In this document: positions 35,466 to 44,147 of the stretch, piece after piece
Layout of the letters: each line of letters starts with the position of its first letter
How positions within the stretch are numbered: position 1 is the stretch's first letter
Assembly (NCBI GenBank): GCA_944324215.1
Contig: CALUVP010000120.1
Location: 1 to 64,000, forward strand
DNA: 64,000 nt
From: Candidatus Gastranaerophilales bacterium
Lineage (GTDB): Bacteria > Cyanobacteriota > Vampirovibrionia > Gastranaerophilales > Gastranaerophilaceae
Reading direction: 5' to 3'
Translations under genes and position numbers: made by a program
Notes under the pieces: generated by a model
The model's database searches: none
What the model was told of the DNA's origin: nothing
Seen by the model: only the letters and a program-made list of their open reading frames with translations

Positions 35466-38462
35466 TTAACCTGCTGAAAGTGAGAAGATATCGTAAATTT
35501 CTTGGTCAGAAAGCTCTGTAATGATTTTTTCACCTTCATAAACTGCAAGATCCGCAAGTTCTTTTTTAGATTTTAACATTTCGTCAATTTTTTCCTCAAA
35601 AGTTCCTAATGTAATCAAACGGTGCACCATAACATTTTTATCTTGACCAATACGATAAGTTCTGTCTGTAGCCTGTTCTTCTACAGCAGGATTCCACCAT
35701 AAATCGTAATGTATTACATTCGTAGCACTTGTCAAATTCAAACCCGTACCACCAGCTTTTAGAGAAAGTATCATAATTTTTCTCTCATCATTATTTTGAA
35801 AATCATCAATCAAGTTTTCTCTTTGAGGTACTGTTAAGGAACCGTGGAAAAATGATGGTTCAGAAGAACATTCTTCGGAAAGAATTTTTGTTAATAAATC
35901 TCCCATTTCTTTGTATTGAGTGAATATTAGAGTTTTTTCGTTATTATCTAATATACTTTGTACAAGAGATACACATTTTTCAGTTTTACCTGAAAGTTCT
36001 TTTGACATTTCTCCACTTTTCAAGAAATGGTAAGGGTGATTACAAATTTGCTTCAGGGCGGTAATTAATTTAAAAATATTCCCCCTTCTATTAACGCCTG
36101 TAAAACCGCTAATTTTTTCCATCATTTCATTAAGCGTTTTTTCATACAATATGGCTTGTGGTTTTGCTAAGTAGCAATAATCGTTCATGACCATTTTGTC
36201 AGGTAGGTCAGAGATTACATGCTTATCGGTTTTTAACCTTCTCAATACAAACGGCGAAATTGATAATTTAAGCTTCGAAGCTCTTGAAGTTTCTTTAAAA
36301 CGTTCGATAGGTACAGCGTAACTTTTTTGGAATTCTTTTAAAGAGCCTAAATATCCTTTATTTATAAAGTCAAAAATACTCCAAAGCTCGGTTAGTCTGT
36401 TTTCCACAGGGGTACCTGTCATAGCAATTTTTATATCTGATTTTAAAGATTTTATTGCAAGGGTCTGAGCAGTGTCAGGGTTCTTAATATTTTGTGCCTC
36501 ATCAACTATTACCATACCCCAAGTATGTTTTTTCATCTCTTCTACGTCAATTCTCATAATTGCATAAGTTGTGAGAATTACATCATAATTAGTATCAAGT
36601 TTTCTATCAATACCGTGATAAGTTGTAGCTTTGAGTGATGGAGCAAATAATTGTAATTCTTTCATCCAGTTACCCATAAGCGTTGTTGGGCAGATTACAA
36701 GAACAGGATTTTTAAGTTTCTTTTCTTCTTTGAGTTTTAATATGAGGCTTATAACCTGAATAGTTTTACCTAACCCCATATCATCAGCCATACAGCAGCC
36801 AAAACCCTTTGAAACATTCGTCCAAAGCCATTTTAAACCTGTCATTTGGTAAGCTCTAAGTTCTCCCTTGAGATTATCCGGTTGAGATACTTCCACAGGT
36901 TTGGCAAAATCTTTAATAACATTCGCATAAGCTTCATCATAATTAAAATCGTAATTTTGTAATTGACCTGACATTGATGCATGAATAAGTTCCAAGCGTG
37001 TCATTTTCTTGTGATTTGCATTCTTAATTTGATCTATCAGCTTTTGTCCTTCAGTCTTATCTATTAGGATATATTTGCCATTATATTGAATAAGACCGTT
37101 GCTTTCACTTACAAGTTTATTAAATTTATCTAATGATATCTTTTCATCTCCTAGTGATATTTCGTAAGAGAATTCTAAGATGTCATCCAGGGATATAGCG
37201 CTTGAAGAAACTGTATTAAATATATTCATTAAATCTGCTGAACGTGAAGCCTTTACTTTTGCGTTAATAGAAGCTCTTGGTATTATTATATTTGTAAGCT
37301 CTTCCGGCAAAATTACTTCAATTTGAGCTTTCTGTAAATAGTAAGCTGTCTGAGCAATTATTTTATAAACTTCATTTAGACTAAGAGTTAATGATAGTTT
37401 ATCTTCATCTTCAAATAAAGTTTCCAATTCAGGCATATACCTGACAGCATAATTAAGTTGTTTTTCTATGATTTTACCGATATCTTCCGTATCTAAATCC
37501 CAAATTTTATCCTTTTCATACAAATCATCCAAAAGAATACATTCACCAGTTTTTCTATTTTTAATGTGAATTTTGAGTTCGAATTTATCATCATTAATTT
37601 TATTGACTTTAAAAAATGGAATTAAATCATATTTGCCGAGATATAGTTCATCAAACCATTGAGCAATATTTTCAGCAACATCTTTCCCTTTTAAAAGGCA
37701 TCTTTGCTCCAAATCTTTTATCATATAATGACCGGATTTTATGTCTTTAAAACGGTATGCTTTTATTCCTAAAAATTTGTAGATAAGGTAATTTAAGTAT
37801 TCTCTAACAAACCTTTCAACAAAATTCTTAGGTTTCTCACCTTTTATGAAGATATTTTCAGGAAGGTTTTTCTCTAATTCATTAATAATCTTTGCTGATT
37901 CTTTATTAGAAATAATTGGTTCATAAACAATTCTAAAACATCCGCCAGATACGCCTTCTCTTTTGTGAACAGTAGGTATAAAGTACAATTTTTCAATAAG
38001 CTTCAGTACAAAATGAGTAAGCTTGTTAAAATAGGCAAAAGTTTGTGTTAGAGAAGAAAAGTCTACAACTTCTCCAAAACCGCCAAAATAATCTAAAACC
38101 AAATCAAGAGGCATTATATAGCCAATCTGTCCATTGACCTCTTTAGAAGAAAATCTGAACATTGAACCTTTTGATTTTAAATAGAATTGAAAGTTATTTG
38201 TAGGAGTTACAAAAAAGCTTAATTTAGGATTTTCAGCCGTTCCATCGTTTATAAGCAAAAAATCAGTATTTCTTACAGGAGAATTAGGTGACAGAAAAAT
38301 ACCTTCAAATTCATCCTCAACAAGTTGATATATAAGACTAAGAGTGTACCTGAAATCTTTATTTTTAAATCCTTCAGGATTCTCGCTCAAGTTGAAGAAA
38401 AATTCATCAACATTGTTTTTTTTGAGTGATAAATCAATATTTAAAGGTAAAGTTTCTGTCAT
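35466..38462 (-). CDS. SNF2/RapA-type helicase-like ATPase
   Basis: The 998-aa protein ends with a complete SNF2 motor. Walker A is seen in ADDMGLGKTIQVISLIL near residue 563, Walker B in VDEAQNIKN (DEAQ instead of DEAH) near 653, TGTPVENRLTELWSIFDF follows, then the helicase C-terminal domain with SLKAGGTGLNLTSA and WWNPAVEEQATDRTYRIGQ (about 900-950). The first 500 residues are not recognised apart from a weak resemblance to bacterial SNF2 accessory regions. Such proteins remodel protein-DNA or polymerase complexes. GAGAGGA precedes the ATG, and the gene is 37 bases behind gpmI. Confidence 0.92.
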   Translation of the reverse strand: MTETLPLNIDLSLKKNNVDEFFFNLSENPEGFKNKDFRYTLSLIYQLVEDEFEGIFLSPNSPVRNTDFLLINDGTAENPKLSFFVTPTNNFQFYLKSKGSMFRFSSKEVNGQIGYIMPLDLVLDYFGGFGEVVDFSSLTQTFAYFNKLTHFVLKLIEKLYFIPTVHKREGVSGGCFRIVYEPIISNKESAKIINELEKNLPENIFIKGEKPKNFVERFVREYLNYLIYKFLGIKAYRFKDIKSGHYMIKDLEQRCLLKGKDVAENIAQWFDELYLGKYDLIPFFKVNKINDDKFELKIHIKNRKTGECILLDDLYEKDKIWDLDTEDIGKIIEKQLNYAVRYMPELETLFEDEDKLSLTLSLNEVYKIIAQTAYYLQKAQIEVILPEELTNIIIPRASINAKVKASRSADLMNIFNTVSSSAISLDDILEFSYEISLGDEKISLDKFNKLVSESNGLIQYNGKYILIDKTEGQKLIDQIKNANHKKMTRLELIHASMSGQLQNYDFNYDEAYANVIKDFAKPVEVSQPDNLKGELRAYQMTGLKWLWTNVSKGFGCCMADDMGLGKTIQVISLILKLKEEKKLKNPVLVICPTTLMGNWMKELQLFAPSLKATTYHGIDRKLDTNYDVILTTYAIMRIDVEEMKKHTWGMVIVDEAQNIKNPDTAQTLAIKSLKSDIKIAMTGTPVENRLTELWSIFDFINKGYLGSLKEFQKSYAVPIERFKETSRASKLKLSISPFVLRRLKTDKHVISDLPDKMVMNDYCYLAKPQAILYEKTLNEMMEKISGFTGVNRRGNIFKLITALKQICNHPYHFLKSGEMSKELSGKTEKCVSLVQSILDNNEKTLIFTQYKEMGDLLTKILSEECSSEPSFFHGSLTVPQRENLIDDFQNNDERKIMILSLKAGGTGLNLTSATNVIHYDLWWNPAVEEQATDRTYRIGQDKNVMVHRLITLGTFEEKIDEMLKSKKELADLAVYEGEKIITELSDQEIYDIFSLSAG

Positions 38463-38499
38463 AAATCCTCTCTTAATAAGTATATTTTATAATATTAGC

Positions 38500-40026
38500 T
38501 TATTTAATTAAGCTATCACAGTCCATTTCTTCAGGTTTTTTAATCCCCATAAGTTGAAGAACAGTCGGTGCAACATTGCACAATGCTCCATCTTCTTTCA
38601 GTTCAACCTTTTCAGGAGCATTGATTATTACTAATGGCACTTCGTTTGTAGTATGAGCTGTTTGAGGTTTTCCTGTTTTTTCATCAACCATTACTTCAGC
38701 ATTACCGTGATCAGCCGTAAGTACCATTGTAACATTGCTTTCTTTACATTTTTGCGCAATTTTACCGACACACTCATCAACAACATGACAAGCCTTTGTC
38801 GCAGCATCAAGTACGCCAGTATGACCTACCATATCAGGGTTAGCAAAGTTTACCAGTATAAATCCGTAATCTTTATTGTCAATTGCTTTTAATACATTCT
38901 CACAAACCTGTGGAGCACTCATCTCCGGCTGCATATCATAAGTTGCAACTTTTGGAGATGGAACTAGAACTCTTGTTTCGTGAGGTTGCGGCTCATCAAT
39001 TCCACCATTAAAGAAGAATGTAACGTGTGCATATTTTTCTGTTTCTGCGGTTCTAAACTGCTTAATTCCGTTTGCTTCCAATACATCTCCAAGAATATTC
39101 TTCAAATGTGTTTTAGGGAAGGCAACAGGGAAATTGAATGATTCATCATAGCTTGTCATTGTACAGTAATAAATATTATTTAGAACCTTTTTACGATTGA
39201 AACCGTCAAAATCTTTAAAGTTAATAGCCTTAGTAATTTCTCTAGCTCTATCAGGTCTGTAGTTAAAGAATATTATAGAATCATTGTCATGAATTCTTGA
39301 TTCTTCACCTCCTACAACCATAGGAAGTACAAATTCGTCAGTAACTCCATTTTCATAAGATTTTTTTACACCTTCGATAGCTGAAGAAGCATGATCACCT
39401 TCTCCAAATAGCAAGCAATTATAACCTTTTTCGACTCTATCCCATCTGTTATCTCTATCCATTATGTAATATCTACCTATAACAGAAGCTACAGGTGGCA
39501 GGTTATATTTCTTTAATTCATCTTCAACAACTTGTAAATATTCGCAAGCACTTGCCGGAGGTGTATCACGTCCATCTAGGAATGCGTGTACATAAACTTT
39601 TGTCAAACCTTCATCAGCAGCAAGCTTTATTAAAGCAAGTACATGGTCTAACGAAGAGTGAACTCCACCTGTTGAAACCAAACCATATATGTGAAGTGAT
39701 GAATTATTTTTTTTAGCATGTTCAATAGCTTCTAAGAATTTTTCATTCTTAAAGAAAGAACCATCTTTGATAGCTTTATTAATTTTTGATAAATCCTGAT
39801 AAACAATTCTTCCCGCGCCCAAATTAAGGTGACCCACTTCACTATTACCCATTTGTCCATGCGGTAGTCCAACAAACTCTCCATCTGCATGAATCATAGT
39901 TGAAGGGTAATCCTTTATAAGTTCTTGAACATGTTCTGGATGTGCAAGTTTAGTAGCATCATATTTTTCAGAACCGGTAGAAATTCCCCATCCGTCCATA
40001 ATACATAATAAAACTCTGTTAGTCAT
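38500..40026 (-). CDS. gpmI: 2,3-bisphosphoglycerate-independent phosphoglycerate mutase
   Basis: GpmI interconverts 3- and 2-phosphoglycerate in glycolysis using two manganese ions. The 508-aa length is typical. MDGWG near residue 10 gives the first metal ligand and GQMGNSEVGHLNLGAGR near 57-73 the catalytic Ser. FLDGRDTPPASA near 150, NYRPDRAREI near 258, NFANPDMVGHTG near 400 and TADHGNAE near 440 supply further metal and substrate ligands. GAGGAG precedes the ATG. It is the first gene of a minus-strand run with the SNF2 and kinase genes. Confidence 0.96.
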   Translation of the reverse strand: MTNRVLLCIMDGWGISTGSEKYDATKLAHPEHVQELIKDYPSTMIHADGEFVGLPHGQMGNSEVGHLNLGAGRIVYQDLSKINKAIKDGSFFKNEKFLEAIEHAKKNNSSLHIYGLVSTGGVHSSLDHVLALIKLAADEGLTKVYVHAFLDGRDTPPASACEYLQVVEDELKKYNLPPVASVIGRYYIMDRDNRWDRVEKGYNCLLFGEGDHASSAIEGVKKSYENGVTDEFVLPMVVGGEESRIHDNDSIIFFNYRPDRAREITKAINFKDFDGFNRKKVLNNIYYCTMTSYDESFNFPVAFPKTHLKNILGDVLEANGIKQFRTAETEKYAHVTFFFNGGIDEPQPHETRVLVPSPKVATYDMQPEMSAPQVCENVLKAIDNKDYGFILVNFANPDMVGHTGVLDAATKACHVVDECVGKIAQKCKESNVTMVLTADHGNAEVMVDEKTGKPQTAHTTNEVPLVIINAPEKVELKEDGALCNVAPTVLQLMGIKKPEEMDCDSLIK

Positions 40027-40178
40027 ATTATAATCTCCTCAAATAGTCTTATTTAACCCTTCAAGTTTAAGACAAACAGTGGGAAATATCAAGAGCGGTT
40101 TTATAGCTCTTTAGCTCATAAAAGTTTGAAAGTTAAAAGTTTTAAAGTATTACTAATTTCTCCTTAGCACCCACCCTC

Positions 40179-40200
40179 CCCCTCCCTCACAAGGGAGGGG
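40179..40200. repeat. GC-rich hairpin in an intergenic region
   Basis: CCCCTCCCT and AGGGAGGGG form a 9-bp perfect stem around CACA, preceded by further C-runs (from about 40170). It is strikingly GC-rich for this AT-rich DNA and has no T-run. It resembles short dispersed REP-type hairpins, but only one copy is present in this window. Confidence 0.55.
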
Positions 40201-40297
40201 CATAACTTATTTGAGGAGTTTCTTGGTTGATAAGATTCAGAAATAAACTAATGAAGACAGCAAAATTTTTGTTATATTAACTTTTGTAAAGAAAAAT

Positions 40298-40325
40298 TTG
40301 CAAGCTAAAATTCAGTCAGTATAAT
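40298..40325 (+). promoter_or_regulatory. Candidate promoter of the coiled-coil protein gene
   Basis: TTGCAA (40298-40303), a 16-base spacer and a perfect TATAAT (40320-40325). The same TTGCAA -35 hexamer is seen at 12984 and 58498. The predicted leader is about 150 bases. Confidence 0.5.
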
Positions 40326-40479
40326 GGTTTTAGGTCGTTAGCTGAAATTTGGTAAAAATTTTATAGCGAGAATATAGCAATTTTTATTTCTTTCAGTTTT
40401 TTAGATATATAAGACCAAAGATGTAAAGATTTATGGGATTAAAAAAAGCGTAAGTTGTAAAATATAGGAGTAATTAGTT

Positions 40480-42339
40480 ATGTCAGACGAATTATCAATT
40501 CAAGCGGTAAATCAACAAGCTTATCAACCACAAAAAACATCCACTGTTCCATATGCATTAGGCGGTGCAGCTATAGGTGCTGTAGGAGCAGGTATTGGAA
40601 CTTCAATGGTAAAAAAAGGTGCTACAAAAACATTAGATGAATTAGTTGAAGAAGCTAATAAAAATGACAAGTTTGAGTACGCAAGCGAAATCAAGAGCAA
40701 AAAAGCTGCGTTAAACGATGCAGAAAACAAATTAGCAGAAGCAAGCAAAGCTGTTTATGAAGGAAACGAAAAAGAAGCATTAGAGACAGCTATTAAGAAA
40801 AGAGACGAAGAACTTGCTAGGTTAACAGAAACAAAATCAGGTTCTAAAAAATTTAAAGTAAAAGATTGGGATGATTTAAAATTTGACAGAAGTAAAGATT
40901 TGCCAGCATTCAATGAAAGAATAGGTAAATCATTTACCACTGATAAGGGTGCTAATGTTTGGGAAGATGAAGTAAAGGCAGAATATAGAAGACTACAAGG
41001 TGAGTACAATGCTGCTGTAAGTAAATTTGAATCTTCTACAAGCGGTAAAGAATTTCAAAAATTAACTGATGCAAAGAACAAAATCAAACAATTTTTAGAC
41101 GATGAATATAACACAAATAAAGGTGTAAAACCTAAAAAATTAGGAAAAATGTATACTGTAGAAGAAGGCTGGGGTAGTCATACTGCAGAATACAAGAGAG
41201 CTAAGAATGTTGTAAAATCATTATTACCTGATTTGAAAAAAGAGTCTCAACTTACAGATTCTCAAGTAGCAAGTTTTGCGGAAGTATTAGAAAAAGGAGA
41301 AAAGGCACCATCTGGATATCGTACAAGAACAATATATGAAGTTGTTGATGGAAAGAGAAAACCCGTAAAATACGCTTATAGCAAAGAAATGTTTAATGAG
41401 TTTAAGGATGCAGAAAATGCAAAATTTGTAGATCAAAGAAAAGAATTAATTGATTCTCTTTTAGACAAGGCTAAGGCCAATATAGAATTAAGAAACAGAC
41501 AGGCAAATTTTGAAAGAGAATTTATAGATTCAATTCCTGATTCAATGGCAGAAAAAACTGGTTTATATAATACTGTCGGTTCAAGAAAAGAAGTAAAAAT
41601 TGCTGATATTATAAATGAAGCAGTTAATGGTAAAGGTGAAAAGGGAAAACCTAGATTTTATAAAGCTGATTTAGCAACTGTAAATAAAGCTATTGAAAAG
41701 AATGGCGGAGCAAGTACAGCTTTACCTAAAGGCTTGAAGGGACACTATACTGCACCTGCAGGAACAACGTTAGATCTTCAAACATTGCGTGATATGATTA
41801 CTTCAAGAAAAGAAATCTTAGAGTCATATAACACAGAAGCTAAGACTTTAGCAGACGATATTAAAAATTGCTTAAAAGATCACAATGTAGTCAGAGATTT
41901 GGAAGATAAGATTGCAGAAATGAAAAATTCTGACGAAGGTATTGCAAAAGCAAAAGAAGCTTTGATAAAACAGTTCCCATTCTTGGCTGATGATGTTGAA
42001 AAGGCTGGTTTAACAGAAGCTCAGGCAATGGAAAAAGAAAGCTACAAGAGATTAGCACAAATTGTTGAAGACAAACAAGCTGCTTATGACAAGATAGTTG
42101 CAGAAAAAGGCAAAGTAAATGAAACTGCTAAAAAGACTGCACAAGAAGCTGTAGAAAAAGCTAAATCTGAACTTGATAATCTCGTAAATTCTATTAACAG
42201 TAAAGTTAAAGGTATGTCAGGTGGTGCTAAAACTCTTTGGATTGCAGGTATAGCAGCAGCTGGAGCTCTTATTGGAGCAGGTATCGCTAACAATAAAAAC
42301 AAAAAAGCAGAAGCTCAAGCAAGAGATATTATCGCTTAA
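40480..42339 (+). CDS. Large coiled-coil protein with glycine-rich hydrophobic segments at both ends
   Basis: I recognise no family. The 619-aa protein has a Gly/Ala hydrophobic segment near residues 27-43 (ALGGAAIGAVGAGIGTSMV) and another at the C-terminus near 584-606 (LWIAGIAAAGALIGAGIAN). Between them is a long, charged, mostly helical region rich in Lys, Glu and Ala with several coiled coils (about 50-110, 180-210, 320-350, 450-580). Such ends could be membrane-inserting glycine zippers. AGGAG lies 9 bases before the ATG. It has its own promoter and terminator. The codon choice is even and ordinary, suggesting it is well expressed (inference). Confidence 0.8.
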   Translation: MSDELSIQAVNQQAYQPQKTSTVPYALGGAAIGAVGAGIGTSMVKKGATKTLDELVEEANKNDKFEYASEIKSKKAALNDAENKLAEASKAVYEGNEKEALETAIKKRDEELARLTETKSGSKKFKVKDWDDLKFDRSKDLPAFNERIGKSFTTDKGANVWEDEVKAEYRRLQGEYNAAVSKFESSTSGKEFQKLTDAKNKIKQFLDDEYNTNKGVKPKKLGKMYTVEEGWGSHTAEYKRAKNVVKSLLPDLKKESQLTDSQVASFAEVLEKGEKAPSGYRTRTIYEVVDGKRKPVKYAYSKEMFNEFKDAENAKFVDQRKELIDSLLDKAKANIELRNRQANFEREFIDSIPDSMAEKTGLYNTVGSRKEVKIADIINEAVNGKGEKGKPRFYKADLATVNKAIEKNGGASTALPKGLKGHYTAPAGTTLDLQTLRDMITSRKEILESYNTEAKTLADDIKNCLKDHNVVRDLEDKIAEMKNSDEGIAKAKEALIKQFPFLADDVEKAGLTEAQAMEKESYKRLAQIVEDKQAAYDKIVAEKGKVNETAKKTAQEAVEKAKSELDNLVNSINSKVKGMSGGAKTLWIAGIAAAGALIGAGIANNKNKKAEAQARDIIA

Positions 42340-42383
42340 TTGATGATTAATAACTAACGAAACTTATTTTACAAACTGAAATA

Positions 42384-42418
42384 AAATATCCGATTGAAAT
42401 TCAGTCGGATATTTTTTT
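42384..42418 (+). terminator. Intrinsic terminator of the coiled-coil protein gene
   Basis: AAATATCCGA (42384-42393) and TCGGATATTT (42404-42413) form a perfect 10-bp stem followed by a T-run, 45 bases after the stop. Confidence 0.85.
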
Positions 42419-42457
42419 ATGATATTATAAAACAAGTAATACTGATGGGAGAGAGTT

Positions 42458-44104
42458 ATGACAAAATTAAAAAGTTTTGTGTTTAAATACCAGGAATTAT
42501 TTACAATTCTTGGGTTATGTATATTATTTTATTTCTTATTTTTTCATAACATATGGGCTTATGCGTTGATGGATGTAGATGAAACAAGATATGTTTCTAT
42601 GGCAGAGGATATGTTCAGATCAAAAAATTTCCTGACGCTTTATCTAAATCATCAGTATTTCTTCGAAAAACCTCCATTATATTTTTGGGGTGAATGTTTA
42701 TCATTTGCAGTTTTTGGGAAAATTAACGAATTTACAGCCCGATTTCCGGTTGCTTTGTATGGAACACTTTCTTGCTTTTTAACTTATTTTATGGGAAGAA
42801 AACTAGTGTCCAGAACTTATGGAGTTGTAGCAGCTTTAATTCAAGCAACATCTATGGAATTTTTAATCCTTGCAAAATACGCAATACTTGATATTGTTGT
42901 ATCGACTTGCGTATGGTTTTCACTTTGTTTTGGAATGTATACTAATTTTTGCCAAGATAAAAATAAAAAATACTTCTGGTGGTTATTTTATTTCTTTTCA
43001 GGTTTAGCTGTCATGTCTAAAGGTATTCCCGGATTTGTTGTACCTTTTGGGTCTATGTTCTTTATTTCGATTTTTTCTAAGAAATTTAAAGAAATCTTTA
43101 AACCGCAGTATTTTATTGTCGGTATGGTAATATTTTTACTAATAACGCTACCTTGGCATATTGCTATGTTAGAAATGCATGAACCTCTATTTTTTAATGA
43201 ATATATTATGAAACACCATATAGAAAGATTTTTAGGAGGTAATGATTTAGGTAGGGAACAGCCTTTCTATTTCTATTTAATTACACTTCTCTGGGGATTT
43301 TTCCCTTGGATTCTCTCTACAATTGTTGTATTAATAAGAAAAATTCAAAAGAGAGATTTTAAGTTTAAGAACCTAACAGTTCCACAGCAGTTTATGGTTT
43401 ATAACGGAATAATTGCTTTGTTCACTCTTTTATTCTTTTCTTCATCAGATACAAAGCTTATTACATATATTTTGCCAATTTATGGCTCTCTAGGTTGTCT
43501 TGGAGGATATATTTGGACAAATTACATAGAAAGAGGTGAATATAGTAGGTTTATTAATAAGACAGTATACGTTATAGGCGGAATTTTTATTATCTCATCA
43601 ATTATTGCATTGTTTACACACTTTTTCTTACCTGCGCAGCTTAACGCAGATATTTCGGCCGCTAAACCTTTGTGCATAATACTACTGTTTGTAACAGGTG
43701 TAGTTTCTATAATTTTTGCAAAAAAAGAAAAATACGGCAGGGTATTTTTTGCATATGTATTCTTAATGCTTATGTTATCTGCGTTTGGAACAAAAATATT
43801 TTATGAAATAGATTATAAGTTTGGCCAAAATGATTTAGTAAGATTTGCAAAATATGCTGACAAAACTAATAAATCTATAACTACATATAAATTTTCACAT
43901 AAATATTCGCTCAATTATTATGGTGATGATGGTAGAAAAGTCTTTTATGGTTTAAATTATACAAAAGACGATTTAAAAAAAGCTTTAGAAAAAGATGATA
44001 ATTTAGTAATTATAAAAAAGAAGCAAGCTGATGATATAAGAAAGCTCAACTATAAAATTATTGATAGTGGAAGAAGATATATTTTAATTGAAGGGCAAAA
44101 ATAA
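42458..44104 (+). CDS. GT39/ArnT-like membrane glycosyltransferase
   Basis: The 548-aa protein has about 11-12 membrane segments. The first periplasmic loop contains MDVDETRYVSMAEDMF (about 34-49), with the Asp-Glu pair typical of the ArnT/PMT family (GT39, GT-C fold), followed by YFFEKPPLYFW. These enzymes use polyprenyl-phosphate sugars to modify lipid A or proteins in the periplasm. The C-terminal 100 residues form a soluble domain. AGAGAG precedes the ATG. The sugar and acceptor cannot be told from sequence. Confidence 0.9.
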   Translation: MTKLKSFVFKYQELFTILGLCILFYFLFFHNIWAYALMDVDETRYVSMAEDMFRSKNFLTLYLNHQYFFEKPPLYFWGECLSFAVFGKINEFTARFPVALYGTLSCFLTYFMGRKLVSRTYGVVAALIQATSMEFLILAKYAILDIVVSTCVWFSLCFGMYTNFCQDKNKKYFWWLFYFFSGLAVMSKGIPGFVVPFGSMFFISIFSKKFKEIFKPQYFIVGMVIFLLITLPWHIAMLEMHEPLFFNEYIMKHHIERFLGGNDLGREQPFYFYLITLLWGFFPWILSTIVVLIRKIQKRDFKFKNLTVPQQFMVYNGIIALFTLLFFSSSDTKLITYILPIYGSLGCLGGYIWTNYIERGEYSRFINKTVYVIGGIFIISSIIALFTHFFLPAQLNADISAAKPLCIILLFVTGVVSIIFAKKEKYGRVFFAYVFLMLMLSAFGTKIFYEIDYKFGQNDLVRFAKYADKTNKSITTYKFSHKYSLNYYGDDGRKVFYGLNYTKDDLKKALEKDDNLVIIKKKQADDIRKLNYKIIDSGRRYILIEGQK

Positions 44105-44147
44105 ATATTTTACATTGCTTAATATGTTTATGTGATAGATTAAGACT

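Larger units (their letters stand above)
40027..40479. other. Gene-free stretch between gpmI and the coiled-coil gene
   Basis: About 450 bases hold no credible coding frame on either strand. The part near gpmI should contain its promoter. In the middle is a GC-rich hairpin (40179-40200), and nearer the coiled-coil gene a good plus-strand promoter (40298-40325) predicts a leader of about 150 bases. I see no riboswitch-like structure in that leader by eye. Confidence 0.6.

Noticed and set aside
40332-40479. Riboswitch in the 150-base leader of the coiled-coil gene
   Set aside because: No recognisable conserved core or terminator/antiterminator pair was seen by eye.
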